The position numbers and the translations under genes were made by a program. Below the pieces are notes generated by a model that saw only the letters and a list, made by a program, of their open reading frames with translations, made no database searches and was not told the origin of the DNA. Positions 46,713-59,020 of a stretch of DNA of 64,000 nucleotides are shown piece by piece. The stretch lies in contig CM077115.1 in NCBI GenBank assembly GCA_039619475.1, positions 495,215,352-495,279,351 of the forward strand, written 5' to 3'. Origin of the DNA: Icerya purchasi. Its lineage: Eukaryota > Arthropoda > Insecta > Hemiptera > Monophlebidae. Numbering within the stretch: position 1 is the stretch's first letter; every line of letters starts with the position of its first letter.

Positions 46713-49700
46713 ATTTGTTTGTTTTAGTGATAGCCTTTTTTTTTTTTTTGTTTTCGATTAAACCGAGAAACCGAAGGAAAATATGAAAAATATTATTTTC
46801 AGGCGATATGTTTTCGCAAAAGGTGTAATACTTTAAAAAAAATATGAATTTATCAATTTTTATCTGTATTACTGTTTACTTAAAGGATATTTCCTTAAAA
46901 CTACGTATTTTATAATTGAAAAAGATTGATTTTTTTTGGAAGTATTAACTTTTATAAGGCTGCGGCGAAGTTAATACAATTCCCAATTCTAAAAAATGAG
47001 GAAATATAATGAAACAATCGCTCATGTCGACGGGGAAGCAGTAAAAAAAATCTAAAATAAAAAATAATCAGGAGGCAAAGAGGAGGTGTCTAAAAAATTA
47101 ACTTTTTTACGTATGTTGTATTTTACATGTGAAAGCAAAAAACCTAATAATCGTATTTGTTTTTATGCTAGCTGTTTCGTTTGCTCCGTATTCTCAAATT
47201 AAAATCTGACCTTTTTTCCCATTTTAACATTAACCTCAGTTTCTAGGTCACTGTCTTTGGTTAACGTACCTATTAAAATGTATATGTGTCTATATGTATA
47301 TATGTATATATTAAAAATTAATTGCCCGTTTCAGGCCCACTGTTCCCCGCCCCGCATCACTGAATAAAACTTTATTATAAAAAGTCTCGGTAGAACGATG
47401 ATTAGTATATAAATCGTTTAATATTGTATCTCGAAAGCGATGATGCCAGTATTGAAAAGTATAAATTTTATATGATATTTTTAAAAAAACTCGATATATA
47501 GGGTTACCAAGAAGAAAAAAAACCAAAAAAAACGTACTGATCAAATGAAATGAGGTTAAAGAATATAAAATCACCGCCTCGACCTTACACATAAGTACAT
47601 TGTAACATGGATTTCTGGATGGCGCGTAATATTATTTTAGTAAAAACCAGGAACTCAAACGTTTACGGATATAGTGTCAACAACTTTGCGTGAAAGAAGA
47701 TCATTTTTGCGTGGTTTACAAATTTTCTGAAGCGATTCCATGCCATAATATGTGTCAATACAGACGTATTTCAAAAAAGTCTATATGATTAACGAAACTC
47801 AACGCTCACGCAACCGAAGAAAAAGCTAGAAAACAGCCCATCAGAATGACTGAAAAAAATTTCAATTGTTATTTTTTTAAATTGAGATTTTACAAATAAA
47901 TTTTATTTTTCCCGTAAATTAAAGATACCACCGGTTTTTATACAATCAATAGCGAGAGTGAAAACTAATTTCTCACCGAACGGCATATAATTGGCCGTGC
48001 CACGATGCTTTTTCACTGTCAAAGATCTTTTCACACCATTTCCTCTATTATAATTATCCGAACAAAGACTCCGCCGAATGGGTATGAAATTTTTGATCCG
48101 GAAAGAGAGAGAGGGAAAATAAAAAAGGAGCTGCTAAAAGTATTTTCCGAAATTAAAATTTACCGTCAGCCATGCACAGCGTAAAGATGAGAGGCAAACA
48201 TCGAATTTATTTTACAGATAGACAAAAAATTAACGGAAAAAGAAATCCATCGGCCGAATCTCGGCAAAAACAATCGCCGAGAACATCGATGTTCACAATC
48301 CCGCTCATTACATAAATTGCTCTGTTGAGCCGCCTAACGGGTTTAATACATCATTTTGCAGCTGATTATGCTACGAACGGTGAAAAGAATAAACAATATA
48401 TAAGTAGTCTGTTTACAGGTAGAGTTAAAAGTGTGCGTCTGTGTGGGTGAAAGTGAAAGTGAAACCTGTTGCTCGCGACTCGTCCCGGACACCTCTCAGT
48501 CGCTTAATTGGTTCGGTCTCCTCGGTGAATTAGTGAAGGTGTTTTTTTTCCGTCCACTGTATTCTCTTTTTTCCTCAACGAGACTGCTAATTGCCTATAC
48601 ATTCCGCATTTTTTATAGGCACCGAGTTGGATTATGGAAGATTTTGTTTTTGAATGAAGAGAATGCGTTCTGATTTTCGAGTGTATTCGAAATTTTTTTA
48701 AAAATGAATACGATTTAGCTCGCTACAGGTAATTACTATTTTCTCGTTTGCATCGAAATTAGTAATGCTGCAACTTTTAGTTTTTATCGGTAAGTTTTTT
48801 AATTGTTACCGGTATGTTTTTCAGTTGTTACCGGTAAGTTTTTTAGTTTTTACCGCTAAATTTTAGTTTTTTTTTCGAAAAAAAAAAGCCGTTCCGGACA
48901 AGCAAAGAGTGAAATGGGCGACGTAAAGTTTTTGAACTGCTGTCGACGTGTCTTTTAGGGAAACAAAAATTAATTCTCTGTAGTCGAGGGGCGTAATAGT
49001 TTTAACGAAATTTTTTAAAATTAGAGCTATAACGGAGATGGCGAGGGAACAATAAATTAATACGATAGAAAGAAAAATGTGAAAAAAAAGAACTCCAGTA
49101 CTTAAACACCGAAAAAATATTGAAATAGAATTCTATTTATTAAACTAATTCGAGATTGTCGCAATTTATTTCAAGTTGTTTGGGTTATTGCAGAGGATTA
49201 ATTTTTCCCTCTTCATTCGACGGATAAATAAAGTCTAATCTTATCCCACCGTGTTTGGCGATTACCAATGCGAACTTTAAATTTGATAAATACCCTAAAA
49301 ATTGATTTTTTTTCTTATTAACCGCAGCGTACGAAAAATTACAAAGGTTTTAATAAAGTAAAGTGGCTTGTTTATTGTCTGTCCGTCTATCTGCGTGCGC
49401 TAATTTCAGGAACTGCCGAACCAATTCGGTCACGGTTTTCTGTAAGTCGATGAATCGCACGCTATTGTATCGCAATTAGGTTCCGTAATTAAAACATATT
49501 CGGAATTTGGAATAAGTCCGTCGGTAACCCGTAATCGTAGGTGCAATAATAATGGTGGAAGTACTTTGAAAAAGAAAAGCTGAAAACATTTGATGTTTAT
49601 CGTGCAGAAATGAGCACTTTTTAAAACCAATAAATGGCAAACAAACAATTGCGGCTTAGTTTACGGTATACAGTATACTATTTGGTTACGTGGGGACGTG

Positions 49701-50028
49701 TCGAAACATGTAGTTACAGGTATTGAAAGAATATCTCGCTTTTCGTGTGTCATGTCGTATCGTTTACTTCGTTAATAATTTAAGTTTGTAAATTTTAATG
49801 TTACAGTATTTATTTACGAAGCTTTAGAAAGGAGACTATTTCCTGTTTTCAATGATCCGCGAATTACAGGATTCTGCGATTATGTATTAGATACATTTAT
49901 CTGAACACTTTTTCACCAAGTTTTTCTTCATCGATTTTTGCGAGTCATTCCATGCTAAGTTTTATATTTTACAAAATTCATTCGAATATCTATCGGTTTC
50001 TGCGGAGTCTCTTCGATATTATTACATA
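46713..50028. other. no gene seen
   Basis: Contains poly(T) runs and repeat-like sequence near 49375-49570 (gaactgccgaaccaattcgg, typical of dispersed insect repeats). The ORF at 48431-48673 lies in a GC-richer patch but shows no domain or start context. Confidence 0.4.
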
Positions 50029-50913
50029 CTGGGGTGAGTGTCCAAAAGTAAGTTCCCCGATACTCATTTTATCAGTGGGGGAACACTGTAGCGTATTCAG
50101 ATTTTGACAGAATAAAATGCAAGCTTGTCTAATGAGGCTATAAAAATTTCATAAAGATAATGTACATACAACGCGAATGCCAGTGTAATAAAGATGAAAG
50201 TGCTCCTACGACGTCACGCTTTTTGTACGCAAAAGGCAAAACTGCCACCGAAATCTGTTAAGAAATCACACATGTTTATGGCGACAATGTTGAAATGATT
50301 AGAAGACGGATGAAACAACTCGCTGAGGGCAGAGCCGAACTGCGTGATTTATGGCGGTCCGATCGACCAGCTGATGTTGTCAACGACAGTAATGTGAGTT
50401 CACGCACTGCTCAGTAAAGATCGGAGATTTCCGATCGATGAAATTCAAATTAGTTTACGAGAAAACGAACTCACTAAAATTTCGAATGGCCGTGTTCACA
50501 TAAAAACCATCCCCTTCGAAGGGTCATTCAAAACAAAAAAAAAAAAAAACGGTCAAGAAGTTCATCTTCATTCTCGTCAATCATACCACTGCTGTGAATT
50601 TCGACAGTCTACCTATTTTCCCCTATTTAGCGCCATCGGATTTTTACCTTTTCCCCTGTTTAAAATTGGCGGTAAGCGGCACACAATAGCGAAAGAAGTG
50701 CAGGTTGCATTTCAACGTGTTAACAAATTTGGCGGCAGAATGGTAGTCACGCGGGCTTGGAAAACGTGTATCACGTCATGATACTTTCCGTTATCTTTAT
50801 GAAATTTTTGTAGTCACAAGCCTGAATTTTATTTTGTCGAAATCTGAATACGCTACGGTGTTCCCCCATTGAGAAAAAGTGTACCGGGGAACTTACTTTT
50901 TGACTGCATCTCG
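50029..50913 (+). mobile_element. mariner-type transposon, internally deleted
   Basis: TA at 50027-50028 and 50914-50915 flank about 90-bp inverted ends: the left contains aagtaagttccccgatac and tagcgtattcagattttgac, and the right holds their complements. The ends are unusually long for mariner. The body retains transposase pieces only, so it could move only with enzyme from another copy. Confidence 0.75.
50190..50815 (+). pseudogene. mariner transposase remnant
   Basis: Shifted frames encode FLYAKGKTATEIC (about 50220), YGDNVE then RRRMKQLAEGRAELRDLWRS (about 50277-50355), RPADVVND, a weak DR-x-x-I-D-E-I helix block (about 50430), and, after a deletion marked by an A-run at 50536-50550, KFIFILVNHTTA and YLAPSDFYLFPCLK (about 50620-50665), the area of the last catalytic Asp. 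The central part with the first two catalytic residues is largely missing. The order is that of a D,D34D mariner protein. Confidence 0.65.
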
Positions 50914-50955
50914 TACGTTAAAATTTGGAGTTTCTATGAAAAAAGTAAAATATGC

Positions 50956-50985
50956 TCCCCTTCTTCTTCTTCTTCTTCTTCTTCA
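50956..50985 (-). repeat. (GAA)n tail
   Basis: Nine CTT units on the plus strand. On the minus strand it is the 3' tail of the LINE fragment that follows. Confidence 0.8.
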
Positions 50986-51340
50986 TTTACGTGCCATGAA
51001 CTGCAACAAAGGCCAGAGGCACGGAAAATTATAATTCTATAGTTGTGATAGAAGGTTAGTGGAGTTGAGATAAGCGAATAGTTTCTTTATATTTATTTCC
51101 TTGTTACTCTTAGGGAGTTTTTTCAAGGTAGACAGAAGGAAAAACGTGGTGCGAGTGTGATTATATTTGGTGCAGTCTAATAGAATGTGTTGGACGGAGA
51201 GAACTGAGCAAACAGGTTTCACATATAGGTGGTAAGGATTTGTTCAGGAGGAATTGGTGAGTAATCCGTGTGTGGCCAATGCACAGTCGACACAGTGCTA
51301 TTTCCTCCTTTCTACTTGGCTGGATGCTCCCCTACTTTAA
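50986..51340 (-). mobile_element. LINE 3' end with C-terminal zinc motif
   Basis: Minus strand: IALCRLCIGHTRITHQFLL (about 51310-51255, one frame), then VCSVLSVQHILLDCTKYNHT (about 51213-51155), ending at 51037, a 3' UTR and a (GAA)n tail at 50985-50956. R-L-x-I-G-H-T-R-L-T-H followed by C-x-x-C...H...C is the tail of RNase H-bearing LINEs. It ends about 40 bases from the mariner. It is less decayed than most copies here. Confidence 0.65.
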
Positions 51341-53437
51341 ATAAAGCGCATATTTTATTAGAAAACGGCTCTATAATTTGAAAACCAAACATGTTCCATC
51401 TAAATTTCTTCTGGTAAAAGAATATAAACTTAAACATGACCATCGTTGTGGACTACCTGTTTTTTTTTTAACCAACGTTATACATCTTTCATCATTATCA
51501 TGAGACACGGTTCTGATACGAAAAAAAGTCAAGTCAATTCGGGTGCAGTCGATTGCTGCAACGAAAGTTTTACATCGCTGTAAATTAGCCCATCTTTGAA
51601 AAGGCTTTTGCCAATAGAACGGTGACGTAAACCAACTCGATAAGATAAGAAAAATTCGAACAAAATGTTTACTACGGTAAGTGTAAACAGGTAAAAATTT
51701 TTTGAATAAAGTAATTACACTACGGTAAATATAAATTCTACCAGTAGATAACAACTTTTAAATTTCTGGCGCGAGTAAAAAGAAAAAAGAAAATCGTTTA
51801 TTAGTTTGATGATAACATTCTTATTTTAGTTGTTACGTCAATAATTCAACAAGTGTGTATTTAATTCATTTTCTGTAAAATGCTCGATGTCGCAAGAACC
51901 AGAACAAGCGAGGGAATGTACCTGTGTAGAAGTTATTCTCTTAAATTTGTAATCGTGGAAGATGTCTGACCATCCCGCAGCCGACTTAAATGTTCTACGC
52001 GTCGTGTAAATTAAAGAGGAGGCAACCGCGGATTTTCAGAGAGAATGATTGCGAGGGGGCGACCCTTTAGTTGAGAACCTTGGCTTCCGTTAGAAGATCG
52101 CGCCCCAGGGAAGTCGAGAATTTTCAGCCGAACGTGAATAGAGTACTACTTTTTAATAGACTGCAACAAGCATGTTTACCGGGGAAAGTAATCTTCAAAG
52201 ATGTTGCCGCACGACCTTCGACAATGTTTCCCACTATGAGACACTTAATGCTCTACAATTAATATTTCGTTTCAATTTACACCGCCCTTATCATTAATCT
52301 TCTCACGAACCGCGAGCCATCCATCTTTTTCTTCCTTCTTTCTCTGTTTCTCGGAAAATTTTTTCCTGATCCCCCACAATGCTTCTCTTAGTCCTACCTT
52401 ATTCAATATCTATCTTCGCAATATCGCTTCTGTGTAACTATTCCTTCCACTTCGTTATTCTTTTTGCATATGATCTATTAGTCTACTATTTTTTTTTTTT
52501 TTTAAATATCTTTACCATTCAAACTTAAAAACCCACCGTCTATACTACAATCTGCTCCCTTAGATCTCTACATCTTGACATTAGTTACTCCTCGACAAGT
52601 ACAAGGAAGAAAGAAATTTTTGTTGGAAACCGCGAGAAACAGTTTTATAATGTAGACATAATACTGAATTACTATATATCGTAATTATATAAAAACGATA
52701 CGTTATAAATAATTTTTCATAGTAATCAAATATTATCGAGAACAGGTAATTTAGTGTGTAACCACGTCTCGTGTATGAGAGCAATTTCTATATAAAACAA
52801 GAAAAAGACAGATTTCTTTAGAATATAGTTTAGAATTCAAGTTAGAAAGAAATTATTATAAAATAAGGCAAAATGAGTCTCAATATTTTATATGCTTAAA
52901 ATATTACTTATTTTTTAAATTCTCGTTAACAATTTTGACTTTGTATTTAATTGTTTTAGTAATATGTCCGAAAGAACGGGAAACTAAACAGAGAAAAAAG
53001 AGGACATTTATTTCCGACAAACACTTTGTTTATGCTGCATTGGAATATAAGAATGCAAGGCAAAACAATTCATTCTTGTAGGTACATATATTTTCTTATT
53101 AGCTAATAAGTGTTTCTATTTTTGCAATGAATGATTTCTAATTTCTAGAAATCTGTAAAGGTTGCAGACACATTTTCTTTTAATCGTTATCTAATAGAAA
53201 CTGCAGAAATTAGAAAGTAGATTGCTTATGGAAGTAGCGTTTATGTAGAAATCATGTAAATATTTTTGCCGCTTTAAGGAGACGTGAACGTTTGAGGACA
53301 GTTCGCAATTCACTTTTATTTCATTTGAGATATCATATTTGTTTTTTTTTGTTTTTTTTTTTTTTGGCTTTAATTACTTTCTAATAGAAATTAAAATAAG
53401 ATAAAAATGTATTGACAATTCAACTTTAAAAATGACT
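51341..53437. other. no gene supported
   Basis: Holds an unexplained 127-codon minus-strand frame (51754-51371) containing WANLQRCKTFVAAIDCTRI, only faintly like the Harbinger AIDCTH block and without other matching parts. A plus-strand GC-richer patch at 51960-52260 has a 63-codon frame of no recognisable type. Poly(T) runs are present. Confidence 0.35.
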
Positions 53438-53445
53438 TATTCAAC

Positions 53446-53898
53446 CATTGGCGCACTCAAGGGGGCTGCCACGGGGCCATTGCTCTCCCCAAAAAATCTT
53501 CGAAATATTAATTTCGTTTTATAATGTTTTGTTTTACTTAATTTTTTTTTAAAAAACATACATATTTACTTTTTGCTTATATTACAAGTATAATATTATA
53601 TACTTTTAACTAATTTTTTAAAAATAAAATTCGTATGCTTACCTAATTTGTGCTTATTAGAAACATAATGTTACGTTTCTATTATTATTATTATTATTTT
53701 TTAAATAAAATTCGTCAGTTTTGTAATTTTTGTAAAAAAAATATTCGTTAATTTTGTATTTTTTTGTATTTTTTTTTTTATTTTAATTTACCGACCACGG
53801 AGATAAATAGGTACTTAGTGGGGTTACCGAGTTACCACTCCCTAACTTATCTTCTAAATTCTAGCCCCGACCAAAAAAAAATCCTGAGTGCGCCTTTG
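53446..53898. mobile_element. non-autonomous hAT-type element
   Basis: A 453-bp element with ends cattggcgcactcaaggggg and (inverted) caaaggcgcactcagg, flanked by a perfect 8-bp duplication tattcaac at 53438-53445 and 53899-53906. CA...TG ends and an 8-bp duplication are hAT hallmarks. Non-coding and T-rich inside. Confidence 0.8.
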
Positions 53899-53906
53899 TA
53901 TTCAAC

Positions 53907-54785
53907 TGTAGAAAAACATCAGCAACTATAATGTATCACGAGCTATATTACAATTCCTTGAACGTTGGAAAAAATGGTATGCAGAACACAAAAAAAAATT
54001 GTTTCACCGAGACAATAAGCCTTTAAAAGCTACTCCACCTTCGAGTTCGTCGCAGAAAACATGGAATTTATAAATTGAATTAATGCTTGAAAATGAAGTG
54101 GCTGCCCCCCCCCCCCATCTTCACCGACATCAACGCCACTGCCGAGTGCAAAAGAAATGTACTATTGGAAGCAAACTAAACAAAAAACATAAAACAGAAA
54201 ATTTTATCACACGGAAGTAGTTTATCAGTGTGGAAAGTCATAATGTCATTCGTAACGTGACGTTTGTGAACGCATACTCTTAAATATAATACAATCTCTA
54301 TTAATTAGTGCACGGCAAAAGAACAAAGGCAAGATGCAGTAGATGATTGATTTTTGTGTTTCAGTCGACTGATGAAACAGATTCTAACCTTTTTTTTCTC
54401 TTCACTCCGATCCTAGAACTACAATTGCCGTTCAGATTCTGTTATTTGACTATAAAATAAATTTTTGCACGTCTCTTCTGAACTAGACAAACTGATTTTT
54501 ACATACCTATTTTAACCGTAGCAAAGCTTTGAAATATGCCAAGAGATGCTGTAATTTTCATAAGGCCACTCTATATTTGTGTTTTATACATAACCGCGAT
54601 ATTTCATTCAATCCTGTAGACGTGTGTCACGGACAGCCAAAAATGGTTGCCTCTTTTTTGTTAGAAAACTACATGTTTTTATATAATTTGTGTGTTTACA
54701 AATTAATAACAAAACAAAAAAAATAAAACCGGTAACCAAATGTATATATATTAAAATTTATATATCTATATACATATATATATAC

Positions 54786-54839
<54 letters not shown>

Positions 54840-56986
54840 TTGCAGTTATTTTTTGAGTATATGAGAGAGTAAATTTTTTTAAAATAGCTGTAGATTGTTG
54901 ACTTACGTCTGCACAGTCGATTAATTAAAATCTGCATAAAGTAATAAAATCTGTAGAAAGCAATAGGTTTAAAAAATACTAAACTATAAAGTGATTTGAA
55001 TCAATTTTTGTCGTACGGTTACAAATTCAGAAATAAAAATGATATTTTAGGTTCGGTATTCACTGATATACTTAGAAATTAAAGCTAGTTGTATCAAAAA
55101 TGTTGTTTATTATAAAATCAAGTCCGGTAATAAATTAAAGATTTTTTATGTTAAATAACATTGTTTCCGTTATTTGTACAAAAATGTAATTTATGATCTA
55201 CGTAAATTATTTATATTCAAACATTAATTAATTAATTAATCATTGAACCCAAAGGTTCGTTTCCTTCATTATTCAAACATTAGGATACTGATATAAATAG
55301 CTTTTTAAAAATAACAAAAACCCACCACTGTGAACTTTTTTCGGAATATTTGGATGGAAAGACGCTTCGGAATAAATTTGAAAAAACACATTTTTCGACT
55401 CTACCGGGCATGCATAGGGGATAGGGAGCTGAAAATTTCTCTGTAGGGATTTTTTTTCCAACTCCTATCGAATGGTGTATGATACATGCGTTTTTTAAGA
55501 CGAGGGACAATTTTACCATAGTAACCCAGCGGGGTAGCTTTTATATTTTAATAAATTCAAATTAAAATACATCAATTTAAAGAACTGTGTTTATCCCGTC
55601 AACAGCTAACAATTCAGAGTGCACCTAATTAAAAGTAAATATTTATATTTATGAAAGGAAAATCAGAATGATGAAGATTAAACATTAGAGAGAATCCTGT
55701 AAAAGTGTATGGAGATGAAACAATCGAAAATGGCTCGGCTAATTTAAAGGAAAGAAAAATGAAACAAGAACCGAAGTGAAAAAGAAGTCCAACTATTCGT
55801 AAAACCCTGTTGTAATTTATACAAAGTTAACACACCAATTTGATTCTTCTCTGCAATTTTTGTCGCGAATGTGAAATGCGCCAGATACTTCTCATTGGAT
55901 CTAGGTTTTATTCTAAAAAAACTCGCTGTATCGATGTTGCTGGTAATCTTGTGAATATGGGTTATGTTTAAATCTGATGGAGAGTTCTGTTTGTCAGGAA
56001 GTGTAGGGGGTACCGATATTCTGCGTGAGCATCTTGAACTGAATTTGTTGTATGCTGTTTGCTCCCGAATGTTGTATGTTTCAATGCCCTATCACCGTAT
56101 CAGCGCTAATGCATATAAATAAATTAGTCTTTAAAAGCTCAGAGCGGATTTTCTTCCGATGGTTAATTAAGAGTCCTGAATTAATTTGTCTTGTGCGAAC
56201 GATACGGGTCCTTTAGGTTGAAACATAACTATATTCCTGGATATATAACGCCATTGTTCTTGTGTGCAAGAAAATTATGAATTATTTCAACCTTCGGACA
56301 CGTCAGTTTATTTACGCTAAAGGTTAGCCCCCGGTGGCTTTCAGTGTAACTGATTTTACGTTCCATTTCACTGCCAAATTCGAATCCTGTTCTCGTGTTT
56401 CTGATAAATAAGCGTCTAAAGTACAGTGAGTTTAGTCGCCTCCCAACGTAATTTGACATTAGTATTCATTTGAAATTCGTCGCTTTAAGTATTTTTAGGC
56501 CTATTTTCTAACTCGCTAAAACCATTTTTACCGTCGTTCAACTGTTGCGTAAAAATTCTGATTCTTGTAAAACTATATTTCGTTGTTGTTTTTTCTTTTG
56601 ATATTTAAATTTTTCATGTTTAAACTATAAATATGAGAATTCAACAAAAACACAAATAGGCCTTCTATAGTGTAGCCGTATAAAAATTAGAAGCGCGTAA
56701 GGAACGGAATCCAGTCGAATGTGTTTCGATTAATATTGTTCAGATTTATTCAAACTATCGGAAAATTCAAGTTTTTCGAAGATATCATTTGATTACACTT
56801 GAACCGTGAAAATAGAAATTTTTGTTGGACAGTTTTCTCACAGAGAATGTTAATCGAACAGTACTGCATTCTGGATGGTGCATTTAAACACTGCCCAAGA
56901 TAATTTTCCTTGTATATTCACGATATTCATTTTTGAATGTATTCGGAGGAGAACTGTTATGTTCAGACAGAATGCAATCAACCTAC
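53907..56986. other. no gene supported
   Basis: Contains a C-run at 54104-54117, a (TA)n tract at 54785-54835, and minus-strand frames at 55273-55519 and 56229-56459 without domains. Nothing else is supported. Confidence 0.4.
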
Positions 56987-57179
56987 CGGTTTTTTCATGT
57001 TTGTTAAAGATTGTCGTGAATGGAGGTCTGCACTTATGAGGTAACATTTTGAATTGGCTACCGTTTATTTGAAAGCTGGAATTTTCAGCGTTAATTTTCG
57101 TTCGGCTAATGGCTATGAAGGAAAATACAAAAAACAGATAATAAAGAAATGCAAGGAACATGCGAGAATACATTCGCAT
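56987..57179 (-). CDS. possible first coding exon with signal peptide
   Basis: ATG at 57179 with an in-frame TGA 12 bases upstream. 64 codons plus one base lead to a fair donor ACCG|gtaggt. The start MRMYSRMFLAFLYYLFFVFS is a good signal peptide, and a polar stretch follows with FQINGSQFKMLPHKCRPPF. The unspliced frame runs on to 56850. The exit phase (1) equals that of exon 1 of the host gene at 42797, so it could in principle feed the same second exon as an alternative start, or belong to a separate upstream gene. No further exon was found. The 80-codon plus-strand frame across it is a shadow. Confidence 0.35.
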
Positions 57180-58189
57180 AACTATCAATCACTAAATTTA
57201 ATAGAAAGCGCGAGCGGTTTGTTATCGTGGAAGGACACCGAAGTGTCGAAAAAAAGTACGATTATTTTTAGATTATTTTATCGATTATTGCGTTAGAAAA
57301 CCCTAATTTACCATAATAGAATTTCGGAATGTAAGCAGCAACGTGGAATGCCCGTTGAATGCACAAATGCTAAACTTAATTGAGGAGTCCGCACATATTT
57401 TCTGGTAGGGAAGTTAAAGTAAGATCGTTATTTAGAATTAAATCGATACTGTCAGATTGCGGTAGAAAGAAATATGTAGTAAACATATCAAACCGACGGA
57501 TGAATAAATAAAAAATATTCGAACAAAACTTGGAGCAGCGAACTAAAGATGTAAAAAATTATGTCGGAGTGCCTTTTGTTTTAATGAATTTAATTAAAAT
57601 TATGATGGTTTTAAAACTAATTAAAATTACGAATATATATACATATATATATATATATTTAATAAAAAAATAAAATAAAAATAAAAATGACTTCGAGGAA
57701 GAAAATTATTTGTAGTTTTCAAATGACCAATGTCATTTGCGCTTAAAGTTGGTTCATTAGAAAAGAAACAAAAAAACTTCGACGCTGAAGCACAGAAGGA
57801 AAAATAATCAGGACTGCCGCTACAAAAAGAAAAAAGAAAATCGAGTTTGCTAATTCGAACATTATTTCAGACCGGTTGCCGCAAACTTGATACTAACCTT
57901 GAAATTCTACTTGGGCTTTCCGTTAAAAAAACGTTGTGACACAAGCGATAAAATTATAATGAATACTTATTATAAATAATTTGGCTCTTTACACTGTACG
58001 GATAAATGCGACGATTGGCTTTATTAAAATTAGCTCGATTAGCATAGACAAAACGTATTTATACTTTGTCCCCCAGTAATGTCAGAAAATTGATAAACAC
58101 TTTTCATATCACGGCGAAACTATTTATTACTGTCCTAGCCTTCCCTCAATTCCTATACTTCTAATACGTTCCCCGTTTCACCATGATGG
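57180..58189. other. no gene seen
   Basis: AT-rich sequence with a short (TA)n at about 57625-57658 and nothing recognisable. Confidence 0.4.
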
Positions 58190-59020
58190 CTGCGTTCAAT
58201 ATATACTTCAGTGGAATTGCCGTAGAGCTTCAGAGTCAATAAAAATTCATTAAAGGGTCTATTAGATATTCATACGATTAGTGTTAGTCTGATCTCAGAA
58301 ACGTGGCTTCGGTCGGGCACGATCTTTAATAAACTAATTGGATGTGATCGAAATTATGATCCTTGTTAAAAATGTCATCCTTTTCCGCTCTAACGATGTT
58401 TTTCTATCTCTTATTCCTAACATAGTCCACATCTCTATCCGTATTCTACTTTTCCGCATCCTATTAACATTGTCTCTATCTACGTCTTCCCTAATTATGA
58501 TCTTTTCGCTTTTTTCAACTCTATCCCGCAACCATTTATTCATCGGGGGTGACTAGAATGCCCATTCGCCCTTGTGAGGGGTTACACATCCTACAATTCC
58601 AACGGTTCTATCCTTCAGATTCCTTCACTTTGTCGTTCTGTTATTGTCTCCATTATTCGTCCGCGTTCTTATGCTATATAATTTTCCTCTCGTTTTCGTT
58701 TTTCATTGGTTTCTTTTCAATATTGTCCTCTCTAATCAAACGAAGAGCATGTTTGCGATGCTGATCATGTGTTTATTAAGTGTTCATCTCTTTCTGCTGA
58801 GGCTTTCTATTCCAGTTTTCTGCGAATTGGTATTATTCTTACTCCGTATTCCTATTATGTCTTATCTTTTTCTTCTCCACATATTGTTTCCATTGTTTGT
58901 TCTTTCCTACCAACAACACCTAACCGCACCAAGATATAATTGACTCCTTCCTTTTCTAATTATTTCTGGGTAAATGTTCCTGGTTGAGAATCCCCCCCCC
59001 AAAAAAAATAAAATAAAAAA
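58190..59020 (+). mobile_element. I-type LINE, endonuclease joined to 3' end
   Basis: Begins with the endonuclease start LQWNCRRASESIKIH (about 58207) and LISETWL (about 58290). It continues through NIVSIYVFPNYD (about 58465) to a HLFIGGD block (about 58535) and NAHSPL-like sequence. By about 58690 it jumps to the C-terminal zinc block, VCDADHVFIKCSSL (about 58748-58790), in another frame. RT and RNase H are absent, so this copy carries a large internal deletion. It ends with tgttcctggttgagaatccc and A-rich sequence (58990-59025), resembling the end at 18505-18531. Confidence 0.6.

Noticed and set aside
48431..48673. 80-codon frame in a GC-richer patch, and a TATATAAG at about 48396
   Set aside because: No initiator at the expected distance, no domain, low-complexity N-terminus; not enough for a gene or promoter.
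51371..51754. 127-codon minus frame with AIDCTRI, considered as Harbinger transposase
   Set aside because: Only one weak block matches; neighbouring catalytic and structural blocks are missing and no terminal repeats were found.
57054..57296. 80-codon plus-strand frame
   Set aside because: Antisense of the candidate signal-peptide exon, no start context or domain.
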